The position numbers and the translations under genes were made by a program. From an uncultured Chitinophagaceae bacterium (GTDB lineage: Bacteria > Bacteroidota > Bacteroidia > Chitinophagales > Chitinophagaceae): DNA of 27,944 nucleotides. Shown here piece after piece: positions 1 to 7,173 of this stretch (position 1 is the first letter of the stretch; each line of letters starts with the position of its first letter). The stretch is taken from the NCBI GenBank assembly GCA_937919945.1, contig CALESY010000122.1, positions 1 to 27,944 on the forward strand. The letters are read 5' to 3'. The notes beneath the pieces were generated by a model. It did not search any database. It saw only the letters and a program-made list of their open reading frames with translations, and was not told the origin of the DNA.

Positions 1-1
1 A

Positions 2-727
2 CTGAGCTTAGGTATTGAGACAATGGGTGGTGTAATGACTAAACTGATTGAAGCTAACACTACTATCCCTACTAAGAAGAGTGAAGTGTTCTCTACAGCC
101 AGCGACAACCAGCCAAGTGTAGAAATAAACGTACTGCAAGGCGAACGCCCGATGGCCAACCAAAACAAATCTTTGGGACGCTTTATCTTGGATGGTATCC
201 CTCCTGCACCACGTGGTGTACCTCAGGTAGAAGTTATCTTTGACATAGATGCCAATGGTATATTGCATGTAACAGCTAAAGACAAAGGCACTGGCAAACA
301 ACAGAACATACGGATAGAAGCAGGCAGTGGCCTTAGCAAGGAAGAAATAGAAAAGATGAAGAATGAGGCGAAAGCTAATGAAGAAGCGGATAAGGCACTG
401 CGTGAGCGCGTAGAAAAGCTGAATATGGCTGATGGCCTTGTCTTCAACTCAGAAAAACAGCTAAAAGACTACGGCGATAAAATACCCGATGCTGAAAAAG
501 CAACTATTGAAGCTGCTGTAACAAAGCTGAAAGAAGCTCACAAAGCGGAAGATATGGACGGTATAGACAAAGCCGCAGAAGAACTGAATACTGCATGGCA
601 GGCAGCCAGCCAGCACATATACAATGCACAACAACAAGCAGGTGCAGAGGGTGGTGCGCAACAAGGACAGGCAAGCGGCAATGATAATGATGTAGTAGAT
701 GCAGAAGTGGTAGAAGAAACGAAGTAA
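2..727 (+). CDS. dnaK: Chaperone DnaK (Hsp70), C-terminal part, 5' end outside window
   Basis: This is the last 241 codons of an Hsp70 chaperone; the reading frame is open from base 2, so the gene starts before the window. It begins inside the substrate-binding domain with LSLGIETMGG, the stretch just after the interdomain linker. It continues through the beta-sandwich (NVLQGERPMA, GIPPAPRG, DANGILHVTAKD) and the helical lid. The tail is Gln/Gly-rich and ends in VVDAEVVEE, the acidic C-terminal motif of bacterial DnaK that HscA lacks. DnaK refolds proteins with DnaJ and GrpE in the cytoplasm. An intrinsic terminator follows 20 bases after the stop, so dnaK ends its transcript. Identification is secure; only the ATPase domain is missing, and this is a window-edge effect. 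Confidence 0.97.
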   Translation: MSLGIETMGGVMTKLIEANTTIPTKKSEVFSTASDNQPSVEINVLQGERPMANQNKSLGRFILDGIPPAPRGVPQVEVIFDIDANGILHVTAKDKGTGKQQNIRIEAGSGLSKEEIEKMKNEAKANEEADKALRERVEKLNMADGLVFNSEKQLKDYGDKIPDAEKATIEAAVTKLKEAHKAEDMDGIDKAAEELNTAWQAASQHIYNAQQQAGAEGGAQQGQASGNDNDVVDAEVVEETK

Positions 728-747
728 GAGATAACATCTACTATACG

Positions 748-776
748 AAAAGGCGGTACACACGTACCGCCTTTTT
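748..776 (+). terminator. Rho-independent terminator of dnaK
   Basis: Perfect inverted repeat GGCGGTAC / GTACCGCC (752-759 and 764-771) with a 4-base loop, extended by four A-T pairs, and followed by a run of five Ts. It starts about 20 bases after the dnaK stop codon. Confidence 0.9.
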
Positions 777-824
777 ATTTATTTGCTTTGTAAAATATTA
801 TACACAAGTGTACGTTAATGGTGT

Positions 825-1514
825 ATGGGTAGAATAGCTTTCTTATTATTTACTGCGTTATTCATCGTGCCGGTAGCTCAAGCCCAGTCTCTATATACCT
901 ATCTGGGTGGTGGCTTAAGTTATGATTTGTTTATGCGAAACAAACAGATTACAACATCCAAAACAGACGGGCGTGTATTACTATCCCCTCAATTTATTGC
1001 CGGGCTTCGGTACTATACAGCTCGCCGTTTTAATGTGATGATTGATGCTACATTGGGCGTTTCTAGATTCAACATGCCTACCCAAAAACCCGATGTGCAA
1101 AAGTTCTATTACGAGCAAGTACGTTCACTCCTTACACTTGGCAGTGGTTTTTATATAGAAATAGATGAAGAGCAAAGTTTTATGCCCTACTTACAGTTAG
1201 GTGCAGCTTATTACGAGTTCAGCGATATGACAGAAAAAGTACCTAATGGATATGTAGGTGTGCAAAGCGATTATAACAGCGCCCGTATAGTGGCTGTTTG
1301 TGGCGCAGGGTTCGAGTACGGGTTTCGTTTAATCGCCAGGTCCGCTATCAACGTACGTGCTTTGTACACACCGACAGATATTTTTCCTGAACCTGTTAAG
1401 TATGGCTTGGACGGCATTAATAAAAATGGTCCTTATGCTTTGCAGGGCAAACTATTGCAGTTTCTGATTACTTATCAGGTAAATATACCACTTATGAAAG
1501 AACGGTATTATTAA
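825..1514 (+). CDS. Secreted outer-membrane beta-barrel-like protein, function unknown
   Basis: A 229-residue protein with a Sec signal peptide (residues 1 to about 20, ending VAQAQ). The mature part alternates polar and hydrophobic residues, with many Tyr/Phe and Gly, and turns such as LGGGLSYDL, QFIAGLRYYT and LQLGAAYYEF. It looks like the small 8-10-stranded outer-membrane barrels common in Bacteroidota. I cannot assign a named family or a ligand. Upstream there is a TTTG at 787-790 and, 20 bases later, TACGTTAA, a poor -7 box; a TACAC-aa-GTGTA inverted repeat lies in between. The gene converges on the DinB-like gene and the two stop codons overlap by four bases (1511-1514). Confidence 0.7.
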   Translation: MGRIAFLLFTALFIVPVAQAQSLYTYLGGGLSYDLFMRNKQITTSKTDGRVLLSPQFIAGLRYYTARRFNVMIDATLGVSRFNMPTQKPDVQKFYYEQVRSLLTLGSGFYIEIDEEQSFMPYLQLGAAYYEFSDMTEKVPNGYVGVQSDYNSARIVAVCGAGFEYGFRLIARSAINVRALYTPTDIFPEPVKYGLDGINKNGPYALQGKLLQFLITYQVNIPLMKERYY

Positions 1515-2005
1515 GCCTTATTTACCCAATGAATAAAGTCTGTTCTGGGTATCTTGGTTTCCCCTGCCTGTCGTAGCATAGTTATCAATTGCCCACGATG
1601 ATAAGTAGCATGATTGAAAACATGCAATAACACTTTAAAAACAGGTATTTTATGCGATTGTTTCTGCAGATCGTAGAACTGTAACACATGCTCCATCGCG
1701 TTATCATCAAACTGCTTTTCAACAAAAATTGATAACGCCAGGCTAACCTCCTGCCAACGGTTGCCTGTAGTAGCTATTGTGCTATCGATGTCATTCCCTG
1801 CCCAAACGGGGTTTTCTGCCAGTTGCAGCCGTTGCAGCCATATATATTCAGCTGCGTAACTATGCAATACCGTCTTTCGGATGGTATTGAAGCTGCTGGT
1901 TATTTCTTTATCAACCTGCTCAGGCGATAGCTTTAATATAGCATCTATCATCAGTTTGTTAGCCCATATATTATATCGGGCAAATTGTAATAAGGTCTCT
2001 TTCAT
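1511..2005 (-). CDS. DinB-family four-helix putative metal-dependent protein
   Basis: A 164-residue protein of the DinB/YfiT superfamily, four-helix-bundle proteins that hold a divalent metal with three histidines. The likely ligands are His48 (VLHSYAAEYIW) and the pair His132 and His136 in NHATYHRGQ, the family's typical HxxxHRGQ helix. Members include thiol S-transferases (BshA/BshB-associated and mycothiol- or bacillithiol-dependent) and many of unknown role; the sequence does not decide which. I chose the ATG at 2005 because the family starts close to the first helix (LLQFARYNIWAN) and a promoter-like TACATTTA lies four bases upstream of it. Starts further upstream would run into the divergent gene. 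Confidence 0.85.
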   Translation of the reverse strand: MKETLLQFARYNIWANKLMIDAILKLSPEQVDKEITSSFNTIRKTVLHSYAAEYIWLQRLQLAENPVWAGNDIDSTIATTGNRWQEVSLALSIFVEKQFDDNAMEHVLQFYDLQKQSHKIPVFKVLLHVFNHATYHRGQLITMLRQAGETKIPRTDFIHWVNKA

Positions 2006-2009
2006 AGTA

Positions 2010-2041
2010 TAAATGTACCTTTGCACTGCTAAATTAATCAA
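2010..2041 (-). promoter_or_regulatory. Probable promoter of the DinB-family gene
   Basis: On the minus strand, TTG (2039-2041), a 21-base spacer and TACATTTA (2010-2017) match the Bacteroidota -33/-7 pattern except for the last base. The start codon follows after four bases, so the transcript would be almost leaderless. Confidence 0.45.
2016..2023 (+). promoter_or_regulatory. Probable -7 box for the PLP lyase operon
   Basis: TACCTTTG is an exact match to TAnnTTTG, 26 bases before the ATG at 2050. No clear TTG is found at the -33 distance, so strength is uncertain. The box shares two bases with the -7 box of the divergent DinB-family gene. Confidence 0.45.
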
Positions 2042-2049
2042 CCGCTGCA

Positions 2050-3273
2050 ATGAGCGAAGCAAATAATTCAAATGGTTTTGATACCCTCTGTATTCATGGT
2101 GGACACAAAGCTGAAAACAACAGAGCACACCTCACCCCCATTTACGCTACCAGCACCTACACTTTCGATAGTGCGGAGCAGGGTGTAGCCGTATTTAAGG
2201 GCGAGGAACAAGGGTATATATACGGTCGATTCGGCAGCCCTACCACTAACGAAGTGGAAGAAAAAATAGCCCTGCTAGAGGCATATCAATTGCAAGACGA
2301 AACAGGCAAACCATTGCAACTGAAAGCCATTCTGCATGCATCGGGCATGGCGGCTATTACTACCATGCTGCTTGCCAACCTCAAAGCAGGTGATACTATC
2401 ATCACTCACCACTCGCTGTACGGTGGTACACAAGAGATGATTGATAAAATACTACCCAACCTCAATATAAAAGCACAGATTGTTGACTTTCACCAACCCG
2501 ATGCCGTAGACGCAGCCATCGAAGCAGACAGCAGCATCAAACTGATGTATATAGAAACGCCTGCCAACCCAACGCTGCAATGTGTGGATATGGAGATGCT
2601 GACAGCTATCGGTAAGAAGCACAATCTTATAGTATGTGCAGACAATACGTTTGCTACACCTTACCTGCAACAGCCTTTTAAGTATGGTGTAGATTTTGTA
2701 ATGCACTCAACCACCAAATTTCTGAACGGGCATGGCACTGCTGTTGGTGGCATATTAATAGGCAAAGACCTTGCAAAGATGAATACGGTTGTTACTAAAA
2801 CACACAGGCTGCTGGGTGGCAACAGCAATTCGTTTGAGGCATTTTTGCTGAACAACGGGCTTCGTACATTCTCGTTGCGTATGGAAAGACATTGCAGCAA
2901 TGCAGAGAAGGTAGCACAGTTTCTAGAGCAGCACCCTGCTGTAGCAAAGGTCAACTATTTGGGATTGGCTTCTCACCCCGACCAAGCCATTGCTAAAAAG
3001 CAGATGAAGCATGCAGGTGCTATGCTGAGCTTTGAACTGAAAGGTGGCTTTGACGCAGGCATCCGTTTCATCAACAACTTGAAACTTTGCATCAGTGCCG
3101 TATCACTCGGTACTTGCGATACACTTATTTCTCATCCTGCATCTACTACTCACACAGGTGTGAAACCAGAAGATAGAATCAAATTTGGCATCACTGATGG
3201 ACTTATCAGAATGAGCGTAGGCATTGAAAATGCAGAAGACATTATTAACGACTTAAAGCAAGCATTGGCTTAG
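2050..3273 (+). CDS. Cys/Met-metabolism PLP enzyme (trans-sulfuration family, gamma-lyase/synthase type)
   Basis: A 407-residue cytoplasmic enzyme of the Cys/Met metabolism PLP-dependent family (cystathionine gamma-synthase, cystathionine gamma-lyase, methionine gamma-lyase, O-acetylhomoserine sulfhydrylase). Visible features are YGR at 58-60 (phosphate contact from the partner subunit), Tyr124 in SLYGGT (stacks on the cofactor), ETPANPT (169-175), Asp198 in ADNTF, the Schiff-base Lys223 in STTKFLNG, and the carboxylate-binding Arg387 in LIRMSVG. The Cys that marks many methionine gamma-lyases directly after YG is Gly here, so strict methionine gamma-lyase is not assured. The length argues against the longer O-acetylhomoserine sulfhydrylases. 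The thiolase gene starts 10 bases downstream, so the two are probably co-transcribed. The family is certain, the reaction is not. Confidence 0.88.
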   Translation: MSEANNSNGFDTLCIHGGHKAENNRAHLTPIYATSTYTFDSAEQGVAVFKGEEQGYIYGRFGSPTTNEVEEKIALLEAYQLQDETGKPLQLKAILHASGMAAITTMLLANLKAGDTIITHHSLYGGTQEMIDKILPNLNIKAQIVDFHQPDAVDAAIEADSSIKLMYIETPANPTLQCVDMEMLTAIGKKHNLIVCADNTFATPYLQQPFKYGVDFVMHSTTKFLNGHGTAVGGILIGKDLAKMNTVVTKTHRLLGGNSNSFEAFLLNNGLRTFSLRMERHCSNAEKVAQFLEQHPAVAKVNYLGLASHPDQAIAKKQMKHAGAMLSFELKGGFDAGIRFINNLKLCISAVSLGTCDTLISHPASTTHTGVKPEDRIKFGITDGLIRMSVGIENAEDIINDLKQALA

Positions 3274-3283
3274 TAAAATAATT

Positions 3284-4492
3284 ATGAAAGAAGTATTTAT
3301 CATTGACGCTGTACGTACACCGATAGGTAAATTTGGTGGTACATTATCTACAGTGCGACCTGACGATTTACTGGCGCATGTGTTGAAATCAATAGTAGAA
3401 CGCAATCCGTCTGTAGATGTGAATGCAATAGAAGACGTGATAGCAGGTGCTGCAAATCAGGCGGGTGAAGATAACCGCAACGTAGCACGTATGGCTGTAC
3501 TGCTGGCAGGGCTACCGGAAACTATTGGTGGCTGCACAGTAAATCGCTTGTGTGCATCGGGGCTGCAGGCTATTATGGACGCATCTCGCGCCATCATGTG
3601 CGGCGACGGCGATATATACATAGCAGGTGGCGTAGAAAGCATGACACGTGCACCATTTGTAATGGGCAAAGCAGACAGTGCGTACAGCCGCAATGCTGAG
3701 ATGTACGATACTACAATGGGCTGGCGTTTCATCAATAAGAAGTTCAATAAAGACAATTACTACCCATACACAATGGGTGAAACCGCAGAAAATGTTGCTG
3801 CTAAATATAACGTGAGCCGAGAGGCACAAGATGAATTCGGGCTGCGTAGCCAGCAACGTTATTTTGCTGCACAGGCAGCAGGCAAGTTTAAAGATGAAAT
3901 AGTGCCATTGACGATAGACCTTGGCAAAGGCAAGACGTTAGTATTTGATACAGACGAGCATCCACGCGAAACAACGCTGGAGAAAATGGCTGCACTGAAA
4001 CCTGCCTTCAAAAAAGATGGTACGGTAACTGCAGGCAACTCAAGTGGTATTAACGATGGTGCATCAGCATTGTTGCTGGCAAGTGAAGAAGCAGTAAAAA
4101 AATATGGGCTGAAACCTATTGCCAAAGTAAAGAGTATGGCAATAGCGGGCGTTGACCCCGCATATATGGGCATTGGCCCGGTGCCAGCTACCCGTAAAGC
4201 ATTGCAACGTGCAGGACTGCAATCTAAAGACCTAGACTTGGTAGAACTGAACGAGGCTTTTGCAGCGCAAGGCATACCTTGTATGCAAGAGCTGGGATTA
4301 GACCCAGAAAAAACAAACGTAAACGGTGGGGCAATAGCGATAGGGCACCCATTGGGTTGCAGCGGCGCGCGCATATCTACTACCCTGCTGCACGAGCTGA
4401 AACGCCGTGGTGGTAAGTACGGATTGGCGACGATGTGTATAGGTGTAGGGCAAGGCTCGGCGATTATTTATGAGAATGTGAACCAAGATTAG
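3284..4492 (+). CDS. Acetyl-CoA acyltransferase, 3-oxoadipyl-CoA thiolase type
   Basis: A 402-residue thiolase that cleaves a 3-oxoacyl-CoA to acetyl-CoA and a shortened acyl-CoA. The full catalytic set is present: nucleophile Cys90 in NRLCASG, His355 in GHPLGCSGAR and Cys385 in MCIGVGQG. The segment after GGVESMTRAPFVMGKA, with MYDTTMGWRF, resembles the PcaF/PaaJ subgroup, which acts on 3-oxoadipyl-CoA in beta-ketoadipate or phenylacetate breakdown; fatty-acid beta-oxidation thiolases are the alternative. No other paa, pca or fad gene is in view. It lies 10 bases after the PLP lyase gene and is followed almost without a gap by a secreted-protein gene, suggesting one transcript. Confidence 0.92.
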   Translation: MKEVFIIDAVRTPIGKFGGTLSTVRPDDLLAHVLKSIVERNPSVDVNAIEDVIAGAANQAGEDNRNVARMAVLLAGLPETIGGCTVNRLCASGLQAIMDASRAIMCGDGDIYIAGGVESMTRAPFVMGKADSAYSRNAEMYDTTMGWRFINKKFNKDNYYPYTMGETAENVAAKYNVSREAQDEFGLRSQQRYFAAQAAGKFKDEIVPLTIDLGKGKTLVFDTDEHPRETTLEKMAALKPAFKKDGTVTAGNSSGINDGASALLLASEEAVKKYGLKPIAKVKSMAIAGVDPAYMGIGPVPATRKALQRAGLQSKDLDLVELNEAFAAQGIPCMQELGLDPEKTNVNGGAIAIGHPLGCSGARISTTLLHELKRRGGKYGLATMCIGVGQGSAIIYENVNQD

Positions 4493-4496
4493 TTTG

Positions 4497-5144
4497 ATGA
4501 AACTGGTTGCCCTGATAGTTTTGATATGGTTACCTGTGTTCGCGCATGGGCAACAGAAATGTGCATGCCCCGAAAATTATAACTATGAAAAACCGACAGC
4601 CGACAAAACTTATAAATTTAAAAATGGGCAAGTGATTGGCTTGTGTGGCTTTACGGAAGATAAGGGCTTAACCTATTCAGAGTTTGCACTTTTTAATTGT
4701 GCAACCAATAAAATAATAGCTGAGTGGAGTGCAACTGCAACCTGCACTGTTACATTTTCAAACGACACATTGAAGATTGAGAAGTTGTATTTATTTCCCA
4801 TAAAAGGTGAGTATAAAAACATTCCTTTTCGTGTAGTAAAAATTTATTTCAGCAAAGGAACTTTCAAAAAAACAAGCTATTACCAACCTTCATTATTAAA
4901 ATATTCGAGTGCCGAAATTAGCAATGCGATAAAACTGTACAAGACCGGCAAAAGAGCTAATACAGAAGCTAACATTGAAATAGCTGACAAACTATTTTGT
5001 GCTTTTGTATCGGGCAGTAAAGAAGCAGAAGTATGTTTTCTTTCCGTTAAAGAAAAATTAGGTCCTTTTGATGGGGCTATTGCTGAGCTTTGGGATAGCC
5101 TCTTAAATCTTTACAAAGACTACAAAAAGTACGTACAGAAATAA
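4497..5144 (+). CDS. Secreted protein of unknown function
   Basis: A 215-residue protein with a clear Sec signal peptide (residues 2-18, LVALIVLIWLPVFAHG), then two close cysteines (CAC at 22-24) and several more (in LCGF, NCAT, TCTV, FCAF, VCFL). The pattern suggests a disulfide-stabilised periplasmic or exported protein. I recognise no family. The ATG at 4497 follows the thiolase stop codon by four bases; a TTG immediately upstream (4494) could also serve and adds one residue. The tail is Lys/Tyr-rich. It is tightly linked to the thiolase gene but nothing in it suggests a part in that chemistry. Confidence 0.7.
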   Translation: MKLVALIVLIWLPVFAHGQQKCACPENYNYEKPTADKTYKFKNGQVIGLCGFTEDKGLTYSEFALFNCATNKIIAEWSATATCTVTFSNDTLKIEKLYLFPIKGEYKNIPFRVVKIYFSKGTFKKTSYYQPSLLKYSSAEISNAIKLYKTGKRANTEANIEIADKLFCAFVSGSKEAEVCFLSVKEKLGPFDGAIAELWDSLLNLYKDYKKYVQK

Positions 5145-5158
5145 CCATCATCAAAACC

Positions 5159-5887
5159 TTAATGATAATCCCACCCAAGCCAGTTCAGCTCAAATACAAA
5201 GGCATTGGGTTTGGGTGTATTGGGGTTGGCAATAGCATAGCCGCCGCAAAGTTGTATGCGCTTACTAAGTACATACATACCACCTAATACAGCTACACCC
5301 GCATCGTTGTTGCCGGATACCCAGTCGCCCATCAGATACCAATGTTTAGACAGTTTATATTCAAATCCTACTAAAGCGCCAGCTACATTACCTGTGCCTG
5401 TAAACATTCTGTTTGATAAATAGCCTCCTGCTACTATCCTTCTACCCTCGCCTATCTGATAACTGGCTAATGCATAGTTGAAGTAGTTCACTTTCTTATT
5501 GTATACTTTATTGCTCAGGTTGATGCCCATTTGCGTACCTACGTTCAGGTTTAGTTTTTTGAACAGAGGCACCTGCTTTTGCAATGTACCCATGAGCACA
5601 GGGTATAATGAACCTCGCCTTGCATCGCTATTATACAAGCCGTTCCATTCAGGGGTAAAATAAGCTCCTTTACCAACCAGATTGATACCCGCATCCCAAC
5701 CTTTACCTAAGCCATATACAAAGTGCGATTTTGACTCCACTTTATTTGTATAAATATTCAGTTGGTGCTGATAAAAGAACTTGTTTTTGGGTGTAATGTC
5801 GGCAGACGGTATGTTGAACAGGTTTTGTTGGGCAAAGCCGGTAGTGCAATCAACCATTAATAGCAATAAACATAGTATTCGTATCAT
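5159..5887 (-). CDS. Secreted outer-membrane beta-barrel-like protein
   Basis: A 242-residue protein with a signal peptide (MIRILCLLLLMVDCTTGFAQ) and a mature part made of short amphipathic strands with Gly/Tyr turns (VYGLGKGWDAGINLVGKG, LNVGTQMGINLS, GALVGFEYKLSKHWYLMG). The final segment ends in alternating aromatic residues (FVFELNWLGWDYH), as expected for the last strand of an outer-membrane barrel. I cannot name a family. It converges on the gene ending at 5144 (14 bases between stops) and is divergent from the ACMSD-like gene across a 167-base gap. Confidence 0.7.
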   Translation of the reverse strand: MIRILCLLLLMVDCTTGFAQQNLFNIPSADITPKNKFFYQHQLNIYTNKVESKSHFVYGLGKGWDAGINLVGKGAYFTPEWNGLYNSDARRGSLYPVLMGTLQKQVPLFKKLNLNVGTQMGINLSNKVYNKKVNYFNYALASYQIGEGRRIVAGGYLSNRMFTGTGNVAGALVGFEYKLSKHWYLMGDWVSGNNDAGVAVLGGMYVLSKRIQLCGGYAIANPNTPKPNAFVFELNWLGWDYH

Positions 5888-6054
5888 CTACGATGAAGTT
5901 TGTATTCATTTTTATTGGGGGGAGATTTGCGTGCGCAATTTAGTTTAGATAACATAACTGACATCAAAGGAAATGTTAAACCCGTTAAAATAACCTGATA
6001 ATAAAGATTGATAGCCTTTCGTATCTTAGTCAACAGATTGGATACTGATACCTT

Positions 6055-7071
6055 ATGAGAAAAATAGATATACACACGCACATCATGCCGGAAAATATAC
6101 CCAACTGGTTTCAGAAATTCGGGTATGGCGACTTCATCAGGCTGGAGCATCATAAACCTTGCTGCGCGAAAATGATTAAGGGAGATAAGGTTTTCAGAGA
6201 AATAGAGGAAAACTGCTGGAGCCCGAATGCACGCATGAAAGAAATGGACATGACAGAGGTAAGCGTGCAAGTACTATCTACCATACCCGTTCTGTTCAAC
6301 TATTGGGCAAAACCTGAACACGGACATGAAACATCACGCTTTTTCAACGACCATATAGCGCAATGTGTAGCTGACAACCCCAACCGTTTTGTAGGGCTTG
6401 GTACAGTACCTATGCAGGACATGTACTTTGCCATCAAAGAGATGGAGCGTTGTGTTACTGAACTGAAAATGCCCGGGCTTGAAATTGGCTCCAACATCAA
6501 TAATAAAAACCTGAGCGACCCATCATTCGATCCGTTTTGGAAAGCTGCGGAAGAATTGGGTTGTTGCATTTTTGTGCACCCCTGGGAGATGATGGGCGAA
6601 AATGATATGCAGAAATACTGGCTGCCATGGTTAGTGGGCATGCCTGCTGAAACTGCACGCGCTATCAGCTCTATGATATTTGGTGGTGTGTTTGAACGCT
6701 TTCCTAAACTGCGCGTAGCATTCGCGCATGGTGGTGGTTCTTTCCCGTTTACCATAGGCAGAATAGAGCATGGATTTAATGTTCGTCCCGATTTGTGTGC
6801 CATAGACAACAGTGTGAACCCGAGAGAATACATTGGCAAATTCTGGATAGATGCATTGGTACACGACCCGAAAGCATTGCAATATGTGGTAGATGTAATG
6901 GGGCATGATAAAGTATGTATGGGCAGCGACTATCCCTTTCCTCTGGGCGAACACCACCCGGGCAAGCTGATAGAGAGCATGGAGAGTTTTACCGCTACAC
7001 AAACAGAACAACTACTGTACAAAAACGCTATGGACTGGATGGCGTTAAAAGAAAATCATTTTTCTAAATAA
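6055..7071 (+). CDS. 2-amino-3-carboxymuconate-6-semialdehyde decarboxylase (ACMSD)
   Basis: A 338-residue amidohydrolase-superfamily enzyme that decarboxylates 2-amino-3-carboxymuconate-6-semialdehyde in the kynurenine pathway, steering tryptophan carbon away from quinolinate and NAD. It resembles animal ACMSD along its whole length (shared blocks: FGYG, HH, KVFR, ENCW, STIPV/STVPV, YWAKPE, RFVGLGT, KYWLPWLVGMPAET, FAHGGG, FPFT, GRI, RPDLCA, DALVHDP, SDYPFPLGE, PGKLIESME), and the length is nearly the same. Zinc ligands would be His7 and His9 (HTH), His175 (FVHPW) and Asp292 (GSDYPF), with His225 in FAHGGG and Arg48 in the active site. No other kynurenine gene is in this window. The 167 bases upstream hold no convincing promoter. 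Confidence 0.93.
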   Translation: MRKIDIHTHIMPENIPNWFQKFGYGDFIRLEHHKPCCAKMIKGDKVFREIEENCWSPNARMKEMDMTEVSVQVLSTIPVLFNYWAKPEHGHETSRFFNDHIAQCVADNPNRFVGLGTVPMQDMYFAIKEMERCVTELKMPGLEIGSNINNKNLSDPSFDPFWKAAEELGCCIFVHPWEMMGENDMQKYWLPWLVGMPAETARAISSMIFGGVFERFPKLRVAFAHGGGSFPFTIGRIEHGFNVRPDLCAIDNSVNPREYIGKFWIDALVHDPKALQYVVDVMGHDKVCMGSDYPFPLGEHHPGKLIESMESFTATQTEQLLYKNAMDWMALKENHFSK

Positions 7072-7078
7072 TTGAAGC

Positions 7079-7116
7079 CCCCTCGGTCATTTGCTTGCAG
7101 GATATGAACCGAGGGG
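7079..7116. terminator. Stem-loop between convergent genes, possible terminator
   Basis: CCCCTCGGT (7079-7087) pairs perfectly with ACCGAGGGG (7108-7116); three further pairs (CAT/ATG) extend the stem past a bulged A. It lies 8 bases after the ACMSD stop and before the end of the convergent receptor gene. There is no T-run, so it may be a processing or rho-assisted site. Confidence 0.5.
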
Positions 7117-7173
7117 TGTACTTCAACTGTATGAGCTGTGCTCAAGGTGTTTCATGGCAACGGGCTATATTAA

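Noticed and set aside
3859..4374. 171-codon minus-strand ORF opposite the thiolase gene
   Set aside because: It is the antisense shadow of a clearly conserved thiolase, is rich in Ala/Ser/Pro as expected for such shadows, and shows no domain.
5915..5935. GGGGGGAGATTTGCG resembling one end of the 9668-9719 repeats
   Set aside because: The CACCC half is absent and the spacing differs, so it is not a convincing third copy.
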